64,000 bases of DNA from NCBI GenBank assembly GCA_963971425.1, contig OZ020515.1:39909198-39973197 (forward strand), read 5' to 3'. This document shows, in pieces, positions 30,078 to 41,659 of this stretch (within the stretch, counting starts at the first letter, position 1; the number at the start of each line of letters is the position of its first letter). Both the position numbers and the translations under genes were made by a program. Source of the DNA: Bryoerythrophyllum caledonicum. Taxonomy: Eukaryota; Streptophyta; Bryopsida; Pottiales; Pottiaceae. Below the pieces are notes generated by a model that saw only the letters and a program-made list of their open reading frames with translations, made no database searches and was not told the DNA's origin.

Positions 30078-33000
30078 CTAGGTCCAAGGATGTGTCAGGA
30101 TGCCGCATTCAAGAATCTGCTTGACCTCCTTCCAACTGAAGGTAGAATAATGGATGAATTCTATAGTTTGATCAATTCCACAGATAGTGAGAAAGATGAA
30201 GTAGAGATGTTTACAGTGGGAGTATTGGCTCTTTCCACGGAACGCCTTCCAAGTCTTTGTGAAAGCTGGGCAGGTGCAATGAGGGAATGCACTCACCGTG
30301 ACCGAGTAGGTTTTAACTTCGGGCGGATCACCATATGAAACGAGAGAAATGTGGCACCCCAAGCCGGGACCTGGGAGCATCCTCACGGCTTTAATGGAAG
30401 CATTTAGGGAATCAACAGACGCCATAGACTTCCTTTGATGTCATTGCGTACTTTGGAGGTGCGCTTTACAGTCTTACCATCTCTCTTTGCAGGGATTCTG
30501 TTGGCGTCCGCTGGCACTGGGATGGAACTCAGGTCTCTTGGGGGCCTGTCGTTAGTAAATAGACATCTTGAAGAAACTTGCTGCTTTTGCGGGAGTTGAA
30601 ATCCAGCCGCTTCCAGATCCTCAATCTCGCCACGGGTCAAATTGGTACCGGCTATGACAGGCCATACGTCCGGGATCGGAGGCCTATCGATGCCCTTCTT
30701 GTATTGAACCACCCACACACGCCTCGTACCCTTCACACACCTTTCGATGTCATCGTTGCAGAAGTAGAAATCCATGGTTTCCAAGACATTCTTCTTTGGG
30801 TGATGGTAAAAACCAGTGTATGTTGGTGCCGGGGTTGCCTTTCCACCTCTCACAATCCTCTCTACACATTTTGTCCTTGTTTTTGTGCGTTGCGCAAAAC
30901 ATTTCTTGGCAGAATTCTTTGACAAGCGGGCGATATGCCACTCTGTCAATTCAGCATGAGTCTCTTCCACCGCTGTGACGCGCCGCAAACTAGGTCTCCG
31001 AGCTAGAGTCGCCGTTGGTGATACATGTGCCGGTCGTACATAATAGACATCATTATTAGGGACGTCGTCGTCGGAATAGACACCGTCGTCATCACCAATG
31101 CCATCGTCTTCGTTGATAATGGGCAGCGGATCTGAAGAAGTTCCGAAGGGTCCTAAAGAATGTCGAGGGCGAGAGAAGTTCACCTTATCCGGTCTATGTG
31201 ACTCGTTATCGGCACCGATTGGCATGTTTGGCTTACGCTTCCGTGAACCAAACACCTCTTCCCCAGCCTTGTTTGTTGTGCGGGTACAAAATTCCTCTGC
31301 CCCGGGCATTTGCAACATGGACTCCTTCAGGACACTGGCGTCGCCTTTCCTTTGAGCTTTTCTCTCGGCCACCCTAAGCTTCAGCTCTTCCTTGCTAGGT
31401 CCGGTCCCACCAACATCGCCTTTTAGGAATTGCTGGTAGTTAACAACTTGCAAGAATACACGGATGTAGTCGTCTACAGTGGCGACGTATAGGTCTGCCC
31501 CTCGGTCTCTAGAGGCCTGCTTCCACTTGTTGTGCACGATCTCCGCTAGGTTGCAAGAAGGCATCTCGGCTAGTTCGTCAATGGAAATGTTCTGCAGAAG
31601 TCCAACGATAAAGTCAGGAATCAAGGACGAATTAAGAAATGGACTATGAGTGCACAATATTGAGAACGTAAGTCAGAGTGCGCGTGCCATACCGAGGTCA
31701 TGAACCCGCCCCATTGACGGTACCTAAAGTGCCACCATGCAATCCAGTTTGACATGGCCTCAAGCCCCTTTTCAGACACAGCTCCAGATATCCTATACCA
31801 TGCCTGAAGCGCGTCGTACAATCGGTCGGCGTCCTCCATAGTTGTTGCTTCCCTGTATTGTTTACAGAGGCTCTTATGCTGCTCTTGAAATTCCTCGGCA
31901 ATCCATTTTTCTGTATACTTGATCATACTCTGCATATAGTGAAATAGACATGTACGCTCCTTGTCCGCCATGACGTTGCCACCCCCGTAGATAGCTCTTA
32001 CCGCATTCCAATTGGCCTGAGCACCGTCCGCCATGAATCCCTTGAAGTCCGGCTACTCTACTCCGTGTCGGCGCATGACATCATTAAGGTTATTCCAGAA
32101 AAGCATCTGAGCATCCTTATCCTCCGACATCAAGTCACAGATAGCGACGGTCATCACCTTGCAGTACGTAGCGTCGTAAACGTGACATCCCATTGTTGTC
32201 CAGTCCGTCACGCGCTTGACATGATCGAACATCATCCACGCATTATCCAGATCATTACCCGGTTGCATCCGCTTCACAAGGTCAACGCCAGATCCCGGCC
32301 CGACCTCTGACATCTTGAAGATGAAGACCTTGGATTCTTCTCCCACAGCATGTTCCGAACCTTGACTTGGAAATTTGCTATTCTGTACAAACGCCCATGT
32401 ACTCACCGAGCGAAGTTTCAGTATGGCATCCATGACACCGTACCTCTTTAGGTATCGGAATGTAACCACCTTGTTTCGGATGCTTGGAGAACCCATGTCT
32501 TTGCATTTGTCTAAGAAGGGAGCTAACTCCTCCATAGTCAAGATCTTCCGGGGGTCGCCTTCTTCGCGGAGCAAGAACTCTCCAAGGAGCTCCTTGCTCG
32601 CCTCCAATATGATGGCACTCTTGGTCGCACGCGGAGTTTTTTCTACCTGCTCACTAATAAGACTACTGATCTTCTCCTTTACATCACGGTAATCACCTAT
32701 TTCAACGGGATGGTGGTATACGCCTAAGTGAATGCATGCACGGGTGCAGTTGCGCTTACCAAAAACGTAGTACACGACAGCATCACACGTGGCAATACAT
32801 GTTGGTGGAACTCCACAGATCTTGCAAAGCAACGTGTTTTTTGGGGCTCTCTGTCCGGCCTGTAAAGTCACTGTAATTGTTCCATCAAACTTTCTCTCGT
32901 TCACGTCCGATATTCGATTAACTCGCTCAAGGTACATGCAGTCGATGTTGTCGCATTGCAGATGACCGACACACTTTGAAGTTCGAAAGTGCAGGCCGTC

Positions 33001-33819
33001 GTCGTTCATGATGTTTGTCGTGATTGTCTTCGTCGAGACGTGTCCATCATACCGCTTGTCCATCCCATACATGTTACGTGCTTGAGTGGATGACGCCGTT
33101 AGTGGGGCGGGCGGCAGTTCGAATATCGCATCATGGTTGAACTCGGCGGGAAGACAGCTCACTTGCTGGTGTGGAATGGCGTCGAAGTTCAGTGTCTTCA
33201 GTGGATTCTTGCCGCCGGCACGGGTGGACAACCTCTTCAGACCTGCAATAACACTGACAATACTAGTAACCATTTGCTCTTTTGGGAGACAAGATTTGGG
33301 TGGTCGATAAGTAGGCGTAATGGGACGACGACGACATGACATAGGGACACTTAGCTTTGGGGGGTTCAAAGGAGGCGCAGTGTCCTCGTCGTCTGAAGAG
33401 AGAATGATGACTGACTCAGTGTCGGGCTCAATCTTGACCTCTACTCGAAGTTGAGGAGGAGTCTACATGCTACACGTTGTGGATTGACGAGGGATAAGAT
33501 CAATCGAAGACGAACTAATCTGTGAATCTATGCGACCATATACTCTATACCGACCCTTGCCAAGTTTCCATTCCTTCTCAAATATATCCTTCACTACAGG
33601 CGGACTTGGTATGGTGTAGAGCAAAGACAAACAATCATCGTCATAGACCTCCTCCTCGACACAAATACTTTCTTGAACAAAACAAAATCGAATACTTAAC
33701 ATAGCACTGGTAACAGTAGCAAAACCCTCCTCGTTCAAAGGATAGGCAATAGGACAGCCAGTTCCAACGGCACGTAGTATGGCCATGGAAGACAATGCAG
33801 AGGGAACAGAAGAAGCCAT
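30078..33819 (-). pseudogene. MULE-type transposase with SWIM zinc finger, unit 2 (broken)
   Basis: This is the paralogue of 19262-23004 with the same two-exon layout (intron 31692-31592; donor TCG|GTATGG, acceptor CTTCTGCAG). It starts MASSVPSALSSM at 33819. The Cys-rich region (CVGHLQCDNIDC, CKICGVPPTC), the core (FDHVKRVTDWTTM, GFMADGAQANWNAV, CLFHYMQS, FRYRQWGGFM) and the SWIM finger (CTCPAFTK then CKHLYFIF) are all present. Defects: TAG at 33463-33465 and TAG at 32053-32055 (after MRRHGVE), and a frame change near 30404-30430. It extends through the position where unit 1 has TGA (reads AMLSIRF there). Unit 2 probably cannot supply full-length transposase. Confidence 0.88.
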
Positions 33820-35081
33820 GGAGATATCAAGATTGGGTTGGAAGAGTGATGGAATATGGAGAGGGACATGGATTATGAAGAACAGTCAGTGGGTATAAAA
33901 AGGGGTATCATCGAAAGACGGCGTCTGTCAGTGTTTAAAGCAAATGCACAATAATACAGTTTGGAATGTATCCGAGATTATATGAAGCAGTAATAGCTCA
34001 GCACGACGTGGAATCCAATCGGTTGTCTTCTTGCAATATTTGGGAACCACCTGTCTAAAGATAATATCAGGCTTGTAAAGGATTGACATACTGGAGATTC
34101 TAGATCGACAAAAGCTTGAGTAGAGCCTGGTATATCTAGATGCCACGGAATTGGAGTGTCCGTGTCAGAGTCAACACTAAAAATGTGAATTGTCTCAGAA
34201 CCTAGATTAAAATAACATCCATAAAATAATTGAACTCATAATATATTGATCTTGAAGTAGGAGGATAAATTAAGTGAGGTATTTTAAGTATAAAACATTA
34301 GAATAAAGCGTACATTAGAATATACATTAATGCACATGGTTTTACATTAGGGAGTTGAGGTTATTTCCGTTGGCTCGCAATATAAAATAAACATGTTGAT
34401 CAGGGAATGTACACAATAGAATTAGCGCATCTAATAGTGGTTTTACAGGTCATAAAGGTAATATTTAGTAATAAATTGCAAGTGACGGCGGAAGACAGTT
34501 ATAGAGCTTATTTAAAATCATGCCTAGATGTATGCTCTTTTAAATATAACAATTAGGGTGATATAAATAAAGGAATTTAGGATGAATCATTGGAGTTCCT
34601 TACATACTATTGTATAGCATCTTCAAAATACGTTCAGCCCACTTTGATAAGTGGAATGGGTGGGTAGAATTTGCATTTCTCTAACGACCGGGAAGAATAG
34701 GGAGATATAATATGTTGTACAAGGTGAAGATTAGCATGCAGAATCAATGCTTTAAACAATTAATTTTTCAATTAGGTAGGTGAGGTTTGAATATTAGACT
34801 CGCACAATGAGAACCCATGCGCGTGTCATTGAATAGAAATCATTTAAATTATTGAAAGGAAAACACGTGTTATAAGCAAAGACGACGGAGAGCAGATAAA
34901 TAGTTATCTTGAATCTGCCAGCGTTTATCCTAATTAATATGGCAACTGTAATTGTTTAAATAAAGAGAAATTGTTTTTGTAATTTTTAGGGTGTATTTGA
35001 TATCATCTACAACACAAGATAAACTCTAGAAGACTTTGACATTGTTGGCACAGCGTAGTAGATAGAACTGACATATCCCTA
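33820..35081. promoter_or_regulatory. Divergent intergenic region of unit 2
   Basis: This stretch of 1.26 kb lies between the transposase start (minus) and exon 1 of the ParB/methyltransferase-like gene (plus), in the same arrangement as 18299-19261. GGTATAAAAAGG sits at about 33894. I could not align the two intergenic regions by eye, so shared control sites are unproven. Confidence 0.5.
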
Positions 35082-35602
35082 ATGACTAGGAAAACTATTG
35101 AAGCTGCGGTAGTTCCAACAATCGTGAGGAAGCAGAAGCGGAGGAAGAGAGGCCTTCTGTTTTCAAGTAGTAAGCAACTGAAGAGGTCTGAGATGGGAAG
35201 GAGAAAGGCACATATTTCCGAAGTTGACGTTTCCGATACTGCAAAAGTGTTGTCATATGCTTCGACAGAGCGTGATTGTGATGACGAACTACTCCCCATT
35301 TTTGAGAATGACGAAGTTCATGTTGTAAGTCTACACAGAGACTGGTGTCTAAATAGGATAATTATGTCTTGCTTAAATACTTCTCGTGATCGCATGTACA
35401 TGAATTGTTGATTGCCTCGTGTTGACCTAGTTCGTGGATTCAAATTCTCGTGTGTGTGGTTGGCTAAGGTCTTAGGACGGAGCCACGAAGATGACATGGG
35501 GGACTCTATCTCAGAAGAACCTACGATGAAATTTAGTGCAGAAGCTTTGGCAAAAGCAACTCCTATTGCGACGTCGGTGACTCCAAACGTAGAAGTAAGT
35601 TT

Positions 35603-36525
35603 CTCAATTCTATGTTTTGATTTTGTTTTGGTACCAAAAGTAGCCCATATCTGTCATCGTTCAATAAAACTCCACAACTAGATTCTGATTTTGTCAACCG
35701 AAAAAGTTGTTTCGGTACCGAAAGTAGCCCATATCTGTCATCGTTCAACTAAATTCCACAACTAGATTCTGATTTTGTCAACCGAAAAAGTTGTTTCGGT
35801 ACCGAAAGTAGCCCATATCTGTCTAAGTTCAACAAAATTCCACAACTAGATTCTGATTTAGTCAACCGAAAAAGTTGTTTCGGTACCGAAAGTAGCCCTA
35901 ATCTGTCTAAGTTCAACGAAATTCCACAACTAGATTCTGATTAATTCAACCGAAAAAGTTGTTTCGGTACCGAAAGTAGCCCTTATGTGTCTAAGTTCAA
36001 CGAAATTCCACAACTAGATTCTGATTTAGTCAACCGAAAAAGTTGTTTCGGTACCGAAAGTAGCCCTAATCTGTCTAAGTTCAACGAAATTCCACAACTA
36101 GATTCTGATTAATTCAACCGAAAAAGTTGTTTCGGTACCGAAAGTAGCCCTTATGTGTCTAAGTTCAACAAAATTCCACAACTAGATTCTGATTTTGTCA
36201 ACCGAAAAAGTTGTTTCGGTACCAAAAATAGCCCTTATGTGTCTAAGTTCAACGATATTCCACAACTAGATTTTGATTAATTCAACCGAAAAAGTTGTTT
36301 CGGTACCGAAAGTAGCCCTTATCTGTCTAAGTTCAACGAAATTCCACAACTAGATTCTGATTAATTCAACCGAAAAAGTTGTTTCGGTACCGAAAGTAGC
36401 CCATATCTGTCTAAGTTCAACGATATTCCACAACTAGATTTTGATTAATTCAACCGAAAAAGTTGTTTCGGTACCGAAAGTAGCCCATATTTGTCTAAGT
36501 TCAACGATATTCCACTAGATTCAAA
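35603..36525 (+). repeat. 84-bp tandem array with TTTCGGTACCGAAA palindromes, 11 copies
   Basis: The palindrome core falls at 35626 (degenerate), 35711, 35795, 35879, 35963, 36047, 36131, 36215 (half-degenerate), 36299, 36383 and 36467, an exact 84-bp step. Each unit also contains CCACAACTAGATTCTGATT, CAACCGAAAAAGTTGTTTCG and AGTAGCCC. The palindrome is better kept than the AT-rich part, where TTTTGTC/TTAATTC and CATATCTG/CTTATGTG variants alternate. CCGAAA and TTTCGG also frame a six-base loop beside it. Confidence 0.95.
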
Positions 36526-37166
36526 TAGATTAAATTTATGATGTCACCAAAGAATGCTTCGATACTGAATCATTCTTTAAACAATGAATTATCAAGGTTT
36601 TTAGCTCATGTGTGTCTGTTTTTGCTTCCCTCCGAGGGATATTCGGCACCGAACATCGTAACCATAATCATTAATCGATTAAACTAGATAGTGAGACCGG
36701 CAACTTTATTGTATGATGTTGATCAATATTCAAGTTCATTAGAGCCATTGGTAATCACAACAGTTCATAAACATAACATAATCGGCCTCAAGGACCACAT
36801 AATAGTTTTGGTATTTTGAATAGATTCAAAGTTTGATGGATTGAATTAGGCCCATGGCTTTGGTTGAACATCTGTGGATGTTAATGATTGTGAATGAAAA
36901 ACGAACGAAAATGAACTTCGTCATTTGGATGACGTTCTTGGACGAGCTGGTAGGGTTTTGTGTACGTATTTTCCACGCCGCCTCTTGTGTTGAAGCGGCG
37001 TCTGTGGTGAGCGGGAGAGGTCGGAAGTTACAGGGGTTGACAAGCGACGGCAGGTGAGTTCGGCGATGATTGGTCTTCTTTGAAAGTTAGATGTATAGAG
37101 CTTTAAATCGGTATTGACCCAGAGGGGGGCTGTTCGTTTTATCTCTGTTCTCGGATTCAAAGAGTA

Positions 37167-39241
37167 TTGCTTTGGCGCCGAAGCATGAGGAAGATGGTTG
37201 AAGAACCTAGGAACTTTAGTCGACAAAGATCCTGATTTTCTTACAATCGGCTTCAAGATTAAACAGGTTTGATGCTTTGGGTTCCTTTGAGCACGGCAGT
37301 ATTTTCTCAATCAGGGTTGACGGAAAGATGGGGTGGGCGAAGCCAGATGAATCTGATGGAGGCTCGGAGTTCAGGTAGATCCCTAGGTTTCTGTGGAGGC
37401 TCAGATTGCGTAATTTGCGCGCCTGCTGCCTTCCTCGAATGTCAGAGGACAGAGAGCGCCTATATTTCTTCCACAGCTTCTTCTTCAGAAAGATCTTGCC
37501 GGATAGCAGGTCGAGTGCAGAGATCTATGAGTGTGGAGTTGATTTTGATGGAGTGCAAAGCTGGACTGGGAAAGTGAATTTGTTCAAAAAAGACCACGTT
37601 TTCATTTCCATCACCAGAAGGTTTTGAACTTGACGACAAGCTTCGGCATTGAGTTGGAAGTAACTTCGCTTATGGTGACGTATGGAGGACTTTATGTGCA
37701 TGTAGGAACTGCGGTACAAAGGTGCTGTTTTCTGGCTCTTTATATGTTATTGTGTTACTATGTCGTGACTAATTTCGATTCATTGCATGTCACACTGGAG
37801 TCTCATCATCGTGTGTCATATGAATGGCCTGGCTAATTCTCGTGGAGAGCTTGACCTTCATTTAAATGCTTGTCTTGCTATTTAGTGCTCGTGGACTGTC
37901 CCTCTCACTCATTCCGTCATAATGATGCTTGACAGACAAAAGAAGGGGATCACCTTGTGTACATCATCTAGATCTCTTGAAGGACGGTACGAAAGCTTCG
38001 ATGACGACACAAAAGCATTGACTGAATTGAAGGTCTCAGGCATGATCTTTCAAAGATTATAAAAGAGCTTGTCATCAAAGATTTCATTATGCCTTAGGGT
38101 ACGAATGATTTATGCATGAAACATATATTGAGGAATTATCGTCATAATCTTTCATTTTCAGACTTTTCAAGATCTTGTCAAGGTCAGATTTTATTCTGCT
38201 CGAAATCTTTCAATGATTGCCTGAAATGCAAGGTCTGAATGAACCTTCAATCTGAATGAACCTTGCACATTGCCGGAAATGCAAGATCTTTCATAATCTG
38301 AAAGTACCTTGCACATTGCCTGAAATGCGTCATAATCTTTCATGCTTCAGACATGAAGGTTTCAGGCATAATCTTTCATGTTTCAGTCATAATCTTTGAT
38401 GTGAATGATTATGAATTCCATCTTATGACTTTCAATCTTTCATGCCTGACGTGAAGCTTCAGTGATTGTGATATTGACAACGTGCATGCACTGCCAGGTT
38501 GAATGCACTAGCCCTTGTCGAACTTCACAGTGGAGGTGCTTCGGCGCCGAAGCATGATCTTTGGTTGAAAGCGACGCCGGGTGAAGGTTATCAAATGAGC
38601 ATGACGTGAATATGAGCCTGACATGAAGATTAGCATGACGTAAAGATGAGCATGCACTGCCAGGTTTTGTGCACTAGCCTTTGTTGAACTTCACGGTGGA
38701 GGTGCTTCGGCGCCGAAGCATGATCTTTGGTTGAAAGCGACGCCAGATGTATTTGGCTCGCCGACGTGAAGATGCGCATGTCGTGAAGATGAGCATCACT
38801 CCAGTATTCACGTGAAGATGAGCATCCACTCCAGTATTCACGTGAAGATGAGCATGACGTGAAGATCAGCATGCACTTCCACGTTGAATGTACTAGCCCT
38901 TGTCGAACTATCTGCGCGCCGAATTCTGCACGTCGTCTCTAGTAATCCGGATGACATTCATGAACAGTACTCCTACCTGCAGAATCATCTGAACAACGAA
39001 GTTTGTGTTCCAACATTAGTACCAGTACAATTGTTTTTGTGTACCGAGCAGTTTGAGTTGGACTCTGAGCGGGTGGACGTACTGCAGCTTAAACATCGTA
39101 TGGTGGGAACAATACATAGATCTCCATAGATTCACCCAACGGAATTCACAGGAATGTAATGATCCTGGACATAACATTCTGACCTAGAAATTAATGTTCT
39201 TGGAGTTTGATCAATGGTGGAGGTGCTTCGGCGCCGAAGCA
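37167..39241 (+). repeat. Dispersed 18-bp palindromes TGCTTCGGCGCCGAAGCA
   Basis: Perfect copies lie at 38537-38554, 38703-38720 and 39224-39241, with a one-mismatch copy at about 37168 (TGCTTTGGCGCCGAAGCA). A related TTCGGCACCGAA is at 36642. Two copies sit in a longer repeat with TGCACTRGCCYTTGTYGAAC and GATCTTTGGTTGAAAGCGAC. The CGG-CG-CCG core has the same layout as CGG-TA-CCG upstream and CGG-AT-CCG in unit 1. Confidence 0.88.
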
Positions 39242-40314
39242 TGAATTTCAGTTGATAGCGAGGCCGAGTGAAGGTGGATGGAAGGACCACCAACCTACCG
39301 GGGGGCACTGGTCAGCGGTGGCTGAGGAACGATGCGTGCGACTTATCCACATGTCTACTGCTAACTTCGTGCCCTGGAAGCTGTAGTATTGAGCTCTTCA
39401 TCTGATACGTCTTGAAGCACGGACCAAGGAGTCTAACGAGTATGCGAGCTGACCATGATCTTCTGTGCATGGTTCGAGTATGCTAGCAGACCGTGATCTC
39501 CTGTACATGGTTCGAGTATGCTAGCAGACCGTGATCTCCTGTGCGTGGTTTGAGTATGCTAGCAGAACGTGATCTCCTATGATTGGTTCAAGTGAGAGCA
39601 TACATGTTGGGACCCGAAAGAAGGTGAACTATGCCTGATCATGGCGAGGCTCGAGGAATCTCTGGTGGAGGGTCGTAGCGATACAAACGTACTAATCATT
39701 CGTCGGACTTGGTAAAAGGGGTGAAGGACTAATCAAACTATCTTGATGAGTCGGCTTGTCTGTCGCCTCAACCTCCACCTACTTGAACCATCTGTCTGAA
39801 TCGGCTTGAAATGATAACCTTTCTAATGTGTTGATTTCTTATTTGTTGTAGGGCACGATTAGCAATATGGAGGAATCTACACAACCAAATTTAAATGCTG
39901 AAGTTCAAGTAAGTCACCTTTGAATTATACTGAATACAATTATTACTATTGTACAGTTCAATGGTAATAATGGTGTGAAACTTGATATTGTTTTGAATCA
40001 TATTTTGTTTATGGATTCAGGACTTGACAGACTCTGAAAATGATGACTCATGCGACCTCAAATGTCCTGAGGGGCTTCTCGATTTTAAGGCGGGAGAACG
40101 AGCAAGGAGGCATCAACAAAAATCTGATTTTGTGCACGTTCTTCATAGTATGAGTATTACACAAGGACGTTTTTATGTGCCTTTGTATAGATGATTCCAC
40201 TACCAAGAGTTCGTCCATTACAGGAGATTGATGTCACTGCATTGGAGAGGCGTTTTGAGGGAGGCTATATTGATGGGGATAGAGCATTTTATGTTTCCAT
40301 CTTTGATGACCACG

Positions 40315-41659
40315 TGTAAACCGTAAATTTACACTCACGCAAAACACCCAAGACTCACACAAGTTTCCATACGATTCTAAATTCTTCCCGGGATGGTCTG
40401 GCGTCTAATGTTTAAGTAATTTTGATCTAATTATCACATAAAAATGTCCTCTACAATAAAACTTAAAGCTATAATGCATTCTTTTACAGGTTTTGGGTTA
40501 AACAATCTACACTGTTTAAGGATTGGGAATTTTTATGTTAACCCAAGAAGAAGAGTGATTGCGACAAGAGCCTTGCTCTTGTCTTTCTTGTGTGTGTGCC
40601 CAAACCTCTAACTATGCCTTGCTAGGCGAATGGAATTTATCCATTCCTTAACTCATTGCTTTGTTCGTTTATTAATTCTTCTTTATAATTCAAAAGCTTA
40701 CTTCATGCAATTTGCTCCATCTTTAATCACGTACGTCCACGGCTAATCTCTTAAGCTCCGAGTGGATTCCACATCAAAACACATTAACTTCAACAATCAC
40801 ACTTGTTAGAAGTTTAAGAATGATCATTTTTGAGATCAATACTCTAACACATACACTTTCAATCAAATTTAATTCCTTTTATTTAATCCACTATACATTA
40901 CTCTTAAACTTAAAGTAATTGCATTCTTCTAAAATAACATTACTCACTTTAACGCAATTAATTCCTTAAGATTAATTAATGCACTTCAAATATAAGAACT
41001 CTTATCTTGTAATTCAATTATTATTATAAGAATTCTTAGTCGTAAATATTTTTAGTTTTTTGAATGTATTTTATTTACTTTCAATGTCACTTATTCAATA
41101 AGTGCAACATTTAAATCTTCTTAAATTGTTTATCAATTTAAGATATTACAATCAATTAAAATTCGACTTCTTAATTATTAAGACTCACTTTCACAAGTCA
41201 CATGTGCAAAGTTACTTAATCAATTAGAATCAATACAAATTTACACAACACAATATGTTTTAACTTAAAAACTCTTACAACCATCGCAAGAATTTGCTAG
41301 CTCCAAGCTAGGACTCACAATTGCTTCTTCAAATGTGGTGAATTCAAAATGAATTCCTACTCCACTTAAGCTAAAACTATGAAGAGACACTATTTCTTAA
41401 AAGGTTTATTCCTTTTCCTTCCACCTCTTCAAGTTTTTCTTAAACCCTTTCAACTAATTAAAAGGTGTGACTATTCTTTTAAGTCTCTTCTTTAAGTCCT
41501 TTCATACTAGCATTATTTCCTTTAAGCTATTTTAAGCTTTTCACTTATTTTTAAAGTTTCTCTTAACTTTTATCACTAACTATCTACTTTTTGAACTATT
41601 TCAAACCCTTTAAGCTATTTTTTAAAGAAAAAAACCCTTTTTCATATATTGGCTCTACA
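40315..41659 (+). mobile_element. Solo LTR (1345 bp) inserted in the ParB-like exon of unit 2
   Basis: It starts TGTAAACCG and ends GGCTCTACA (TGTA/TACA ends) and is flanked on both sides by CCACG (40310-40314 and 41660-41664), the 5-bp duplication typical of LTR retrotransposons. Removing it with one CCACG rejoins FYVSIFDDH to EKTQDVTEEV in frame, matching the unit 1 exon. The sequence is AT-rich and non-coding, with no second LTR. Confidence 0.92.

Larger units (their letters stand above)
35595..39851 (+). other. Intron 2 of the unit 2 gene, repeat-filled
   Basis: This 4.3-kb intron is flanked by exon 2 (GTAGAA|GTAAGT) and exon 3 (TTGTTGTAG|GGC), at the same place as the palindrome-bearing intron of unit 1. 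It carries the 84-bp array, the TGCTTCGGCGCCGAAGCA sites, repeats of GATCTTTCATAATCTGAAAG-like words (38030-38450), GACGTGAAGATGAGCATG (38600-38870) and a 40-bp repeat of GTATGCTAGCAGACCGTGAT (39460-39590). The short frames at 36854-37836 are not conserved in unit 1 and I do not call genes there. Confidence 0.7.

Noticed and set aside
35603..36525. CRISPR-like array
   Set aside because: The 84-bp units are contiguous with no unique spacers, and the setting is a eukaryotic intron.
36854..37836. Additional exons or a nested gene in intron 2 of unit 2
   Set aside because: Open frames are short, overlap on both strands and have no counterpart in intron 2 of unit 1.
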